This document shows, piece after piece, positions 1 through 8,495 of a stretch of DNA of 64,000 nucleotides. The notes below the pieces were generated by a model, which worked only from the letters and a program-made list of their open reading frames with translations, made no database searches and had not been told where the DNA came from. The translations under genes and the position numbers were made by a program. Source of the DNA: Planctomycetota bacterium (GTDB lineage: Bacteria; Planctomycetota; Phycisphaerae; Sedimentisphaerales; Anaerohalosphaeraceae); the NCBI GenBank assembly GCA_013349435.1, contig DUZQ01000004.1, forward strand, positions 1-64,000. The letters run 5' to 3'. The first letter of the stretch is position 1. Each line of letters starts with the position of its first letter.

Positions 1-60
1 CGCCCTCTGTCATTCCCGCGAAGGAATGTCACCCCTGCGGAGGCAGGGGCGGGGATCCAG
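1..60. repeat. Dispersed intergenic repeat, copy A (partial)
   Basis: The reverse complement of this stretch matches the core at about 46010-46110: both contain CTGCCTCCGCAGGGGTGACA followed by an ATTCC..GC..GGA..AATGACA pattern. It carries a short inverted repeat (CCCCTGC..GCAGGGG). The copy may continue beyond the window edge. It lies in the spacer downstream of rplU and overlaps no gene. The rest of the 205-base spacer shows a small inverted repeat (AGCGAT/ATCGCT, about 86-103) without a T-run, and no rpmA. Confidence 0.7.
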
Positions 61-205
61 TTTTTTTACCGTATCCTGGAACGTGAGCGATATAGAAATC
101 GCTGTTGCACAGTAACCTGCATCGCAACAAACGCATATATTAAATCCAATTGGTATTATTGGCTTGACCGGGCTGAGACAGAGTGGAGTTGCCGTTTATA
201 TTATA

Positions 206-535
206 TTAAGCATGTATCGATTCAATCGTTACTTGCAGGTATTTTTGACGATGACCTATCTTTCGGCTGCTGTTTTTTCGCCTTCGAAAGTGCGTTGGAT
301 ATAACTTCGGTCCTTTAACCTGCGCTCCTTGTGCGCCGGTTTTAAAGGTGCCGATGACTTTTGCCTTTTCAAGATAAGGTGTGCCCATCTGAATCTTTTC
401 GCCGTCACTTATAAACAGTACCTTATCCATCTCCATAGTCTCAGCGGTTGGCGGAACATCCGCAAGTTCAATATTAATTACATCACCCGCCGAAACCTTA
501 TATTGCTTGCCGCCCTGCTCTATCACAGCATACAT
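206..535 (-). CDS. rplU: 50S ribosomal protein L21
   Basis: Large-subunit ribosomal protein that binds 23S rRNA. The 109 residues match the usual bacterial length; the N-terminus MYAVIEQGGKQYKV and the basic GHRQKY segment near the C-terminus are diagnostic of the family. The ATG at 535 is preceded by AAGGAG (542-547, minus strand), which fixes the start. An insertion sequence begins at 564, only 16 bases beyond this ribosome binding site, so the native leader and promoter now lie more than 1.6 kb away or transcription begins inside the element. The usual partner rpmA (L27) is not found in the 205 bases downstream that are visible. Confidence 0.96.
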   Translation of the reverse strand: MYAVIEQGGKQYKVSAGDVINIELADVPPTAETMEMDKVLFISDGEKIQMGTPYLEKAKVIGTFKTGAQGAQVKGPKLYPTHFRRRKNSSRKIGHRQKYLQVTIESIHA

Positions 536-549
536 ACAAAACTCCTTAT

Positions 550-563
550 TTATAAGAAACTAA
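550..563. repeat. Left 14-bp direct repeat flanking the IS
   Basis: TTATAAGAAACTAA here is repeated exactly at 2213-2226 in the same orientation, immediately outside the two inverted ends of the element. This is what a target-site duplication looks like. Long duplications are known in the IS1182 family. Confidence 0.8.
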
Positions 564-2212
564 GCCTTCTGTAAAATACACAAATCTATATTAAATAACG
601 ACTTACAGTCATTATTTTCTTGCAATCTCCTCCATCTTGCGTATTATGTAACTGTCGTTAAAACAATAACTTAAACACAAAACAAAGGAGATTTTACTAT
701 GCAACATTTTCAGACATCTTTCTTTTATGACATCCGGGAGCTTATCAAAAATGCTCCGCTAATCCGAAAATATTTCTACATCTTCAAATCTCTAAATCTC
801 TCAGCACTACAAGACAGAAATGACTCCTCAGGCAGAACCGGACACTCTCGACATGCCATATTGCGGGCATTTGTTGTAAAACATCTTGAGGGGATAAAAT
901 CCGTTCCGCAACTAATCAGATACCTCAACTCAATTCCGCCCCTGGCGGAAATGTGCGGCTTTGACTTAGGAGCCCTGCCTGATGAATCACAGTTTTACCG
1001 GTTCTTAAAGAACACGAAAAACTCAATCTTAAAAACCATTCACAAAACTGCCAATGATTTACTTATCGAAGAAGGATTAGTTTCGCTTGATGAATTCATG
1101 CTTGACTCAAAACCCATACAGGCCGCTACAAAAGAAAATAACTTTAAGAACCCAAACAGAAATACGACCAATAAGTTAAGAAAAGCAAAACGTAATCCAC
1201 AGGCAACGTTAAGCTATTATTCCTGTCAGGTAATAAACGGCAAAAAGCAGAATATGATTTTCTTTTGGGGGTTTAGAACGCATGCCGTAGTTACCAAAGA
1301 AGGAATATGCCTGGTCGAGAAAACACTCTCGAACAACATAACCGACTCCGATGCCGCATTTAGCCTTATCAAGGAATTGAAACGTAGATATCGTTTTAAG
1401 AAAGGGGCTATCTTCCTCGCTGATAAAGCATACGATGTCAGAGAGCTTTACACTTTCATCGTTGAGCAAATGAAATCAACTCCATATATCCCCATCAATC
1501 CGAGAAACAGTAAAAACGATAAAACGTTTGGTCCGCACGGCTGTCCAATCTGCGATGGGGGTTTCGAGATGAAATCGGTTGGCAGGTGGACTGAAGGTAA
1601 CAGGGAAAGACTCAAGTTCCACTGTCCAATAAAGGCAAGCAAAAAGTTCGCTCAAAAACACGGCGATATTTGTCCTGTCAACCACCCATCATTCAATACC
1701 GGCAAATGTTACGGTTGCACAAAGTATCTCGATGTTACCGATGATGCCCGTTCAAGAGTTCCAAGAGACAGTAAACAGTTCAAAGAAACATTCAAGAACA
1801 GACAGATCGTTGAGCAGTACTTCTCTCGCCTTGGTGACAGAGAAGTCGAACAGACAACCCATTACAGTGTTACCGCCATAAGCAATCAGATGACTATTGC
1901 ACATCTTACCGCCAGCCTTATAGCCGTAGCAGCCGGAATACACTTGAAACAGCCGGACAAAATCAGATGCTATCAAACATTTGCTGATCGGCCCGAGTTA
2001 CGTAGAACCGGCTGACCAACCTGGTTAGTGCTGAAAGATTAACTTTTAAAAGAGCTATGACAAAGCCATCAGAGATGCTCTGCCCAAAAACAGGCCCAAA
2101 AGCCTTAAATTACATCAAAACCACTTTTTTCATTCCAAAATCTATTTCAACTGTTGCTATCAGGCCCTGATGCAAACGAATCAGTCAAAATCTCACTCAT
2201 TTTGCAGGAGTC
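564..2212 (+). mobile_element. Complete insertion sequence, IS1182-like
   Basis: A 1649-bp element bounded by imperfect 14-bp inverted repeats: GCCTTCTGTAAAAT at 564-577 and the reverse complement of GACTCCTGCAAAAT at 2199-2212 (11 of 14 identical). It is flanked by exact 14-bp direct repeats. It holds one intact transposase gene. The element is AT-rich compared with its surroundings and appears undamaged, so insertion was probably recent. It separates rplU from its original upstream region. Assignment to IS1182 rests on transposase type, size and long duplication; I cannot check it against a database. Confidence 0.85.
699..2015 (+). CDS. DDE transposase, IS1182-like
   Basis: A 438-residue transposase of the IS4/IS5-related DDE superfamily. 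An N-terminal DUF772-like helical domain (about 45-125) is followed by an RNase H-like core. The probable catalytic triad is D136 (MLDSKP), D242 (LADKAYD) and E372 (RQIVEQYF). Between the second Asp and the Glu there is a Cys-rich insertion (C282/C285, C309, C325, C337/C340) that could bind zinc, as seen in IS1182-type enzymes. The ATG at 699 is preceded by AAAGGAG (684-690). The reading frame is intact, so the element may still be active. It is transcribed away from rplU. Confidence 0.9.
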   Translation: MQHFQTSFFYDIRELIKNAPLIRKYFYIFKSLNLSALQDRNDSSGRTGHSRHAILRAFVVKHLEGIKSVPQLIRYLNSIPPLAEMCGFDLGALPDESQFYRFLKNTKNSILKTIHKTANDLLIEEGLVSLDEFMLDSKPIQAATKENNFKNPNRNTTNKLRKAKRNPQATLSYYSCQVINGKKQNMIFFWGFRTHAVVTKEGICLVEKTLSNNITDSDAAFSLIKELKRRYRFKKGAIFLADKAYDVRELYTFIVEQMKSTPYIPINPRNSKNDKTFGPHGCPICDGGFEMKSVGRWTEGNRERLKFHCPIKASKKFAQKHGDICPVNHPSFNTGKCYGCTKYLDVTDDARSRVPRDSKQFKETFKNRQIVEQYFSRLGDREVEQTTHYSVTAISNQMTIAHLTASLIAVAAGIHLKQPDKIRCYQTFADRPELRRTG

Positions 2213-2226
2213 TTATAAGAAACTAA
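2213..2226. repeat. Right 14-bp direct repeat flanking the IS
   Basis: Exact copy of 550-563, directly adjoining the right inverted end. Beyond it (2227-2367) lies the displaced original upstream region of rplU, where no further gene is evident. Confidence 0.8.
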
Positions 2227-2367
2227 CAGCCTCGTAATGTAACCGGCTGTGCGCCTGTTGTAAAGATAAATTCGGCTCTTTTTTATATTTTTTGTCTAAA
2301 GTTCCAAAAATAAAATGGTCAATACCTAAAACCGACGGCTTTGTAAGCTTCTCAGGGCCACCAAATG

Positions 2368-4455
2368 TTACTGTCCCTGAGGCATCATGCCTCTGCCGTA
2401 ACGGCCCATGCCTCTGCGCATCATCATATCCATTCTCTCGCGACTGCGAGGGGCGACACCAGGCCTTCCGGTCGGCAAACCAACACCCGGTTGAACACCC
2501 GATCCCCGGGCTCTTATCTGTACAAGCTCTTTTTCCGACGCTTTAATCAAATTGAACTGCTCCTGCAAATCTTCAGGCCAGTTCCTGCTCTTCACCGCAA
2601 GATGCGATATCACTGAACCATCCTCGCTGTAAAGGACGTCCGCATATTCACGTTCCTGAAGCCTGTTTATACCCGTCCAGTCACTTGTCTGGACCACGTC
2701 AACGACAGAAGCGTTGGTGCTGAAATCAATCTTCTCGACACCATTTGTCGAGTAACCACCTCCTCCAATATCTCCGTAACCGCCTCTGAAACCCCCGTAA
2801 CCACCAACCATGCCCAAATCACCCGTCTCCGGCTTTCTTTCGACAACCTTACCTATCATCTCACCGGGGCGAACCTGGAAATCCTCGCTACGCCACTTAC
2901 CATGATGAAATTTGCCAACCTTGATATTTACCACCTTTTCTTCTTTTGCCACGACGTCAAGCGGAAAAAAGTGCATCATCAAAGGGATTTTTACCGTCTC
3001 GGTTACTCTCGAATATCCACTCCACAGAATCGGTTTGTCTTTGTAATCTTCCTGCTCCTCCATGAACCAGTCCCGACCTGCTATCGGATTAAATACTCCC
3101 AGTCGTATCCTGTACTGATAGCTCTCGCCCGGAACTACCGTATCATCGTGAGCCCAGAAAGCCAGCTCGCTCATCTTGCCGGGATTGCTCTTTTCAGTCA
3201 GCCGAACCCTCTGAAAGTCTTTATATACATCGCTGGGCTCTCGCTCCTTCTTTTGCCTGCTGCGTTGATCCGTAAGTTGTGAATCCCTATAACGCCCGGT
3301 GTCTAACCTGCCGCGAGCCGACATCCTGCCCGTATTGGAACCACGACGACCGGTGGTGCCTCGCCTGTCTCTACCGGCCGCTCCTCCCGCCCTTCCGCCT
3401 CGGCCTCCAAGCGTCCCGGTCCGACTCCTCCCACCCAAATTTGCTCCTCTTGCCCCTCGACCGCCAGCTGCACCCATACGACCGGCACCCGTCCTGCCTG
3501 TTTGAAGCCCGCGGTCGATTCCCCTGTCAAGCTTTTGTTGCTCCCTGCGCTGTCTATCGGCCTCCTCCTTCATAAGTTTCGCATATTCCTCATGCAGCTT
3601 CGGCGGCAGCCAATCATCATTTGACGCCGCAAAATCATACGTCGAAGGCTGAAGGATACCTTTACGAACAGCAAACTCGTCAAACTTTACCATCAGCAAA
3701 TTAGTTGTGTGCTTATCATCTATCTTTTCCGGTATCCCTTCGAGCATAGTTTTAAGGGTGTCAACCCTTGTTCGACCAATTTCGGCCCACTCACTAAAGC
3801 TGCCGTCGGACAGCCGGCGACGCCTTTGGAGCCCGACCGATGCAAAAACCGGTTTGGCAAGATTCTTATCCTGCCAGTCGCGACGCACCAGTCTGCCCGA
3901 AAAACTCTGTTCAAAGTTCTTGTATAAATCTGAAGCATCAAAAGACGCCTCAACCGTTACAAGATCGATATCGCCCAAATCCGTCAGGGCCATATTGTAT
4001 GGATTTTCAGGTCCGACAGGTTCTGCCGGAACATACACGACCGACCTGTAATGCTCAATCGCTACATCACTGACCTCGCCGATTTCAGGAAGGACGTAAA
4101 GCCGGGCATCGGGAGATACCTTACCTGCATAACCCGGAATAGGTAAAAACACATCCTCATTAATGTTGTCTATTGAGCATGCATACATCTTTTCGATCTT
4201 TGGAAACTTCTTCCTTATTTTATCATAAACCTTCGGCTTTGGTGGCTCTTCAAGCTTCGATAACAGTTGCTGTACCTCCTGCTGCTCTATATAGTTGTCG
4301 ATCTCGCCGGCACCAAGCTTCCGGCCGTCGTATTCTGCCGCGTAAGGATTGCCTAAAACAAAAATCCACAAAAGCCACAACGATAAAAGACCTGATACAC
4401 CAAGCACTACTTTGTCAATGTAACGCTCGAATAAATTGTCACCTTTTTTGCTCAT
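2368..4455 (-). CDS. Large membrane-anchored protein of the PilM-type operon, Arg/Gly-rich centre
   Basis: Third gene of the operon beginning at 8269. The 695-residue protein has a short cytoplasmic N-terminus, one membrane segment at about residues 16-34 (VVLGVSGLLSLWLLWIFVLG) and a long, probably periplasmic, remainder. A stretch at about 310-400 is almost entirely Gly, Arg, Ala and Thr (RGG-like, very basic). After it comes a probable beta domain (about 420-540, with VPGESYQYRIRLG) and a Gly/Tyr-rich patch (GGYGGFRGGYGDIGGGG). I recognise no named family. By position it could be the PilP-like member of a PilMNOP-type inner-membrane complex, but this is inference. It lies 109 bases downstream of the preceding gene. 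Confidence 0.75.
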   Translation of the reverse strand: MSKKGDNLFERYIDKVVLGVSGLLSLWLLWIFVLGNPYAAEYDGRKLGAGEIDNYIEQQEVQQLLSKLEEPPKPKVYDKIRKKFPKIEKMYACSIDNINEDVFLPIPGYAGKVSPDARLYVLPEIGEVSDVAIEHYRSVVYVPAEPVGPENPYNMALTDLGDIDLVTVEASFDASDLYKNFEQSFSGRLVRRDWQDKNLAKPVFASVGLQRRRRLSDGSFSEWAEIGRTRVDTLKTMLEGIPEKIDDKHTTNLLMVKFDEFAVRKGILQPSTYDFAASNDDWLPPKLHEEYAKLMKEEADRQRREQQKLDRGIDRGLQTGRTGAGRMGAAGGRGARGANLGGRSRTGTLGGRGGRAGGAAGRDRRGTTGRRGSNTGRMSARGRLDTGRYRDSQLTDQRSRQKKEREPSDVYKDFQRVRLTEKSNPGKMSELAFWAHDDTVVPGESYQYRIRLGVFNPIAGRDWFMEEQEDYKDKPILWSGYSRVTETVKIPLMMHFFPLDVVAKEEKVVNIKVGKFHHGKWRSEDFQVRPGEMIGKVVERKPETGDLGMVGGYGGFRGGYGDIGGGGYSTNGVEKIDFSTNASVVDVVQTSDWTGINRLQEREYADVLYSEDGSVISHLAVKSRNWPEDLQEQFNLIKASEKELVQIRARGSGVQPGVGLPTGRPGVAPRSRERMDMMMRRGMGRYGRGMMPQGQ

Positions 4456-4564
4456 TTACGACTCCTGTATGTCCCTGTTTTTCCCACTGTACAACTACTT
4501 GCAATTTCCGTATAGCCGAGACTTCTCGCTTTCGTCAAAGCTTTGCGACTGCTTCGGAACACCC

Positions 4565-5827
4565 CTAAGGCGACTTCTTCTGCGAAGCATCCTTCTTCGC
4601 CTCTGACTGACCCAAAAGCTCCTTCACCGGTTCAGGCTTAATGACGTCGTAGCCGCTCCGGTGAAAAATATATTCACAAACAAGGCTCATCTGCACTACG
4701 GCACCATCACCGTAACGATAGTATTCGTGCTGCGTTGACGCACGGTCCACCGGCTCAATTCTGCTCTTCAAAACGGTTATCTGGTTGTGTCTGAAAATCC
4801 TTTCCTGCCCGCTCGCCGAATAGCCTTCTTTGAACCGGTGCTCCTTTTCCGAGCAAAGTTCCCTGATGAACGACATAAATGACTTCGAATCAACTACTAC
4901 ACTGACACAAAAGTGAACTACATCGACGGCATCGTCACAAATTCGACCCGTCCACGGCTCAACACCTAATATGCTCGCACCTTTATCGATAATGTAAGCC
5001 GGTTCATCGGCCAGAGAAGTCGCAATATTAACTGGCTCAACATATTCAACAGGCCTGCTGAAACTTACCCCCACAAGACGCTTCACACTGGAATTATAAA
5101 CGCAATCGCTACCGGAATTCAGTGTCTTTATCGTCGAAATAACATCCTCGTAAATCCAGTACGCCACCTGAGAATTCCAGCAGTCCTTCAATGCGGTAGT
5201 CAAACTGCTGTACTTATAATCCGACCAAAAGCCGTACCAGGCTAAAGAATTAGGGTTCGCATATACCAATATAGACTCGGCACGCTTGTCACAAACAGCA
5301 CCAACTATAATATCCCGAGACCCATTCTTCTTAATTGAACTGCTGTGCGTACCCAGTCTGCCGAACCGTCCTCCCGTAACACGTCCGGTCCCACCCGTCT
5401 CGAGTTCGGTCTCCTTTCTTATGTCAATATCACTCGGTGCATCAAGAGCACCCATACTTTTGATCAAGTCCTCTATCGCAGCTCTGTATTTGGCACCGAA
5501 ATTAGCAAATACCTGTTGCGATGTGTCCTTCGGCTTTGGAAATATCCCGTAATCTATCAAATCTCGCTGTGTGCTTCGCCTGGACAATTGCAATATCTCA
5601 TCTACATCCTTCTTGTGCTCACTCTGATAAACCTTTTCAACTTCCGCCTGCATTTTAGGAGGTGTGTTGCTGCGCATTGATTTGAGCTTATTACCCTGTG
5701 AAATGCTGGCCTCTAACTCCTTATTGATTGAACGACCCGTCAAAAAAGTCGGGATAAAAAGAATCACAGAGAAAATTGTTATACCTACCGGCGCCAGAAA
5801 CACCAAATATCTTCGAATAAAATTCAT
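4565..5827 (-). CDS. PilO-like inner-membrane protein
   Basis: Second gene of the PilM-type operon. The 420-residue protein has one N-terminal membrane helix (about 9-29), then a charged helical stretch likely to form a coiled coil (about 33-90), then a mixed alpha/beta region. This is the topology of PilO/PilN-type proteins of type IV pilus and type II secretion inner-membrane complexes, although it is longer and the sequence match is weak by eye. It begins 78 bases after the PilM/PilN fusion gene, in the same direction. A partner of that fusion in a planctomycetal pilus or secretion platform is the likeliest role. The C-terminus is Lys-rich (KKDASQKKSP). Confidence 0.65.
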   Translation of the reverse strand: MNFIRRYLVFLAPVGITIFSVILFIPTFLTGRSINKELEASISQGNKLKSMRSNTPPKMQAEVEKVYQSEHKKDVDEILQLSRRSTQRDLIDYGIFPKPKDTSQQVFANFGAKYRAAIEDLIKSMGALDAPSDIDIRKETELETGGTGRVTGGRFGRLGTHSSSIKKNGSRDIIVGAVCDKRAESILVYANPNSLAWYGFWSDYKYSSLTTALKDCWNSQVAYWIYEDVISTIKTLNSGSDCVYNSSVKRLVGVSFSRPVEYVEPVNIATSLADEPAYIIDKGASILGVEPWTGRICDDAVDVVHFCVSVVVDSKSFMSFIRELCSEKEHRFKEGYSASGQERIFRHNQITVLKSRIEPVDRASTQHEYYRYGDGAVVQMSLVCEYIFHRSGYDVIKPEPVKELLGQSEAKKDASQKKSP

Positions 5828-5905
5828 TTCTTAAACCCTCAGAAAAATATTCAGCACCGCTTCAAACCCGCGGTTCTCAGTAACATCCAACCGTATACCA
5901 ACATA

Positions 5906-8269
5906 TCAGCCCTTCCTGTAGGTAATTACGCTCGGACCGGATTTCTTTTCCGGTTTGGCGGCACCCTTCCACAAAAACTTAACTTTCAATCTGAACCAGT
6001 GGTCCCTCACCAAATACTTCGGTTGACCAAAATCCGTGTACCTCTTCTTGCCCAAATCCAACTCCGACAGGCCCGGATCTGCCTCGATATCTTCCTGTGT
6101 TATAAGGTCAAACGTCTTGCTTATTTCCTCGTCGGTCATAGGGTCAACCAGCACCTTCTCAACGTACAACCTGTCCTCCAGACCACCGAATCCGTACCCC
6201 GGTGTACGAATACGGGTAGTGGTCTTTTCTTCGGCAGGCGCCCTTTCAATCTCTTTTTCAAGCCCTATACCGGCCGGCATGTCTGAAAGTCCGATTTCAA
6301 CTTCACCTGTCTCACACTTGAAATGCGTCACATTGTTTTTCTCAAAAAGCTCAAACGGAATATCGGGAATTATCTTGGACAGGTTTTCAAACCGCGTTAC
6401 AAGACCCCATTTGCTTTTATCATTACCAACACCCGACGGGTCTAAAAGCTCGTCAATGTTCTTATAAGGACTATAGCCCTCTATTATTACAAGAAAGCCC
6501 GGTCCGTCTTTTCCGGTTGCGGCCTTGTCCTTGTCCGACGGGGTTGTAACTGAAGGACGTCCCATCATGGGGTCAAACTGCCGTCCACCGGCAGAAGGCA
6601 TTCGACCAGGAAAACGTGCGAAACGACCCCTAAGAGCCATCCGAGCCATACGATCCATCATTCCTGTTGACTTTCTGGTGGATTGAGACTGGGTTCCCGT
6701 TGCCCGCTTAATCTGTTCAAATGAAGCACCGGCCAAATTCTGGGAGTAATCCACCGTAACGGAAGTTACAAACAACTGCTTACGGGTATCGCGAACATAC
6801 GAAACCACTTTATCTACATTGCCGGAAGAAAACGCTTCGTATAGCTGGGCTTGTTCGGGGTTGTGATGCTCGTTCGGCAAAGAACTTATTATCGCCTCAT
6901 TCAGCAAAGGTACTACATCACGGCACCTGAAGTATTCCATCTCGTTTTGTATCTTATTCTCAAGAACAGCATCTTTGCCCATCTCTGTTTTAAGATTATT
7001 GATCGCGCTCTGTGCGGAACTGATTGCACTTCTGATTGCCCCTCGTGCACGCTCGCCTCGGGCATATTTGCTCTTCTCATGTGACGCTCGGGCAAAACTC
7101 AATATCGACACAAGCAACAGAATACTCGCTGCAATCGTAAATACCTTCCCCTTGCGCCTCCAGGACATCGTACGAGCGATCCGACGGGGAAGAAGATTAC
7201 ACTTTATCGTGGCCTCACCCAACAATTGTAGTGCAAGGCCGTACACCACGGAAAAATCAGATATGTTTTCATGGAATTTCGCCGATGACACCTCCGAAGA
7301 CATTACAAGTCGCTCAAATGATTCCGGCTTAATCACCGCAATGCTCAGTGTCTGCTGCAAGTATTTTGCAAGACCCTGAAGCTTCATACCTCCACCCAGT
7401 GCTATTAACTTCGAAAAGCCTTTATCACGCCCCGGGCCGCTGCTGCTGTAAAATCCCAGGCTGCGCTGTATCTCGCTGCCCAAATCGGTGAACACAGGCC
7501 TCATCGCTGTAAATATCTGACGAATGTATTTGCTTGTTGGTGCGGTACGTTTCAGTTTCTCGGCCTTTTGAAATCTCAACTTAAATGCTTCAGCAATAGA
7601 CTCGGTAAAAGCATTACCTCCAATGCGTATACTTCTTTGCCATACACCCGATTTTGTGCACACTACCAATGTCGTATTCTCTGTGCCAACATCCACTATT
7701 ATCGTTGGTTTCTCATCTGAAACCTTCACGTCCTGCCGGTCATACATCGCGTAGTTGTATAGAGCCAAAGGTGAAATCTGCACGCACGTAACTTCAATAT
7801 TTGGGCTCGTGAACAGTTCAATCACACTATTTATCACTTCCTTCTTTATCGCAAATATCCCCAACATCACGTCCGGACTGTCCGAGCTTTCCATAATCTG
7901 CCAGTCCCATTCCACCTCGTTTATATCAAAAGGTATTTGCTGAATCGCTTCCTGAGGTATGATTTTCGGAATAATTTTCTTTTCTACAGGCGGTAATTTT
8001 ACAAACCTTGCGAAGCTGTTGTGACCCGCAATTGAAATTGCCACTTCATCATTGCCGAATTCGTTATTCTCAGCTAACTTATGTATGGTTTCGGAGATAA
8101 TATCCGCTCGTTCACCTTCAGTTACACCCTCGCCGGACAGTATTTTGCTGTGTTCTATATAATCAAATCCAATTACTTCCAAACTTTTTTCACCACGGCT
8201 CAACCGCAGCGCCTTTATCGCGTTATCCCCTATATCTACCGCCCATACACCTTTTATACCCGAAGCCAT
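5906..8269 (-). CDS. pilM: PilM-PilN-type fusion protein, pilus/secretion assembly ATPase-fold
   Basis: First gene of the operon. Residues 1 to about 350 form a PilM/FtsA-type actin-like domain: VWAVDIGDNAIKALRL (phosphate 1), IIVDVGTENTTLVV (phosphate 2) and LGGGMKLQGL (adenosine) are all visible. PilM normally binds the N-terminus of PilN. Here the chain continues through a membrane helix at about 378-397 (VFTIAASILLLVSILSFA) into a long coiled-coil and periplasmic part, so the PilN-like part appears fused to PilM. At 787 residues it is twice PilM length. I chose ATG 8269 (MASGIKGVWAVD) because AAGGAG stands nine bases upstream; an in-frame start at 8314 lacks such a site. Confidence 0.85.
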   Translation of the reverse strand: MASGIKGVWAVDIGDNAIKALRLSRGEKSLEVIGFDYIEHSKILSGEGVTEGERADIISETIHKLAENNEFGNDEVAISIAGHNSFARFVKLPPVEKKIIPKIIPQEAIQQIPFDINEVEWDWQIMESSDSPDVMLGIFAIKKEVINSVIELFTSPNIEVTCVQISPLALYNYAMYDRQDVKVSDEKPTIIVDVGTENTTLVVCTKSGVWQRSIRIGGNAFTESIAEAFKLRFQKAEKLKRTAPTSKYIRQIFTAMRPVFTDLGSEIQRSLGFYSSSGPGRDKGFSKLIALGGGMKLQGLAKYLQQTLSIAVIKPESFERLVMSSEVSSAKFHENISDFSVVYGLALQLLGEATIKCNLLPRRIARTMSWRRKGKVFTIAASILLLVSILSFARASHEKSKYARGERARGAIRSAISSAQSAINNLKTEMGKDAVLENKIQNEMEYFRCRDVVPLLNEAIISSLPNEHHNPEQAQLYEAFSSGNVDKVVSYVRDTRKQLFVTSVTVDYSQNLAGASFEQIKRATGTQSQSTRKSTGMMDRMARMALRGRFARFPGRMPSAGGRQFDPMMGRPSVTTPSDKDKAATGKDGPGFLVIIEGYSPYKNIDELLDPSGVGNDKSKWGLVTRFENLSKIIPDIPFELFEKNNVTHFKCETGEVEIGLSDMPAGIGLEKEIERAPAEEKTTTRIRTPGYGFGGLEDRLYVEKVLVDPMTDEEISKTFDLITQEDIEADPGLSELDLGKKRYTDFGQPKYLVRDHWFRLKVKFLWKGAAKPEKKSGPSVITYRKG

Positions 8270-8408
8270 TCGACTAAACTCCTTATTAATACCTGTCTTA
8301 AAACCATCCAACACAATTTTTATTCATTTTACAATACTCCGCTGCCCGATCTGCCCCGCTTTAAGCCCTCGGTCAAATATATACTTGTTTGATTACCCGA
8401 CCGATTCT

Positions 8409-8414
8409 ATTATA
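8409..8414 (-). promoter_or_regulatory. Possible -10 element for the PilM operon
   Basis: TATAAT on the minus strand about 140 bases upstream of the PilM start. The -35 region at suitable spacing (TGGCAA) is a poor match, so this is only a candidate. Confidence 0.3.
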
Positions 8415-8495
8415 ACATATTGTGGTTTCTTTTGCCACCTTCTTATAGAAGAGTCGTATTTCTAAAGTTTTTGTCCTAATTTCCTTGTTGTGTTT

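Noticed and set aside
2292-2616. Short plus-strand frames between the IS and the Arg/Gly-rich gene
   Set aside because: They mainly overlap the end of the minus-strand gene and have no supporting start signal.
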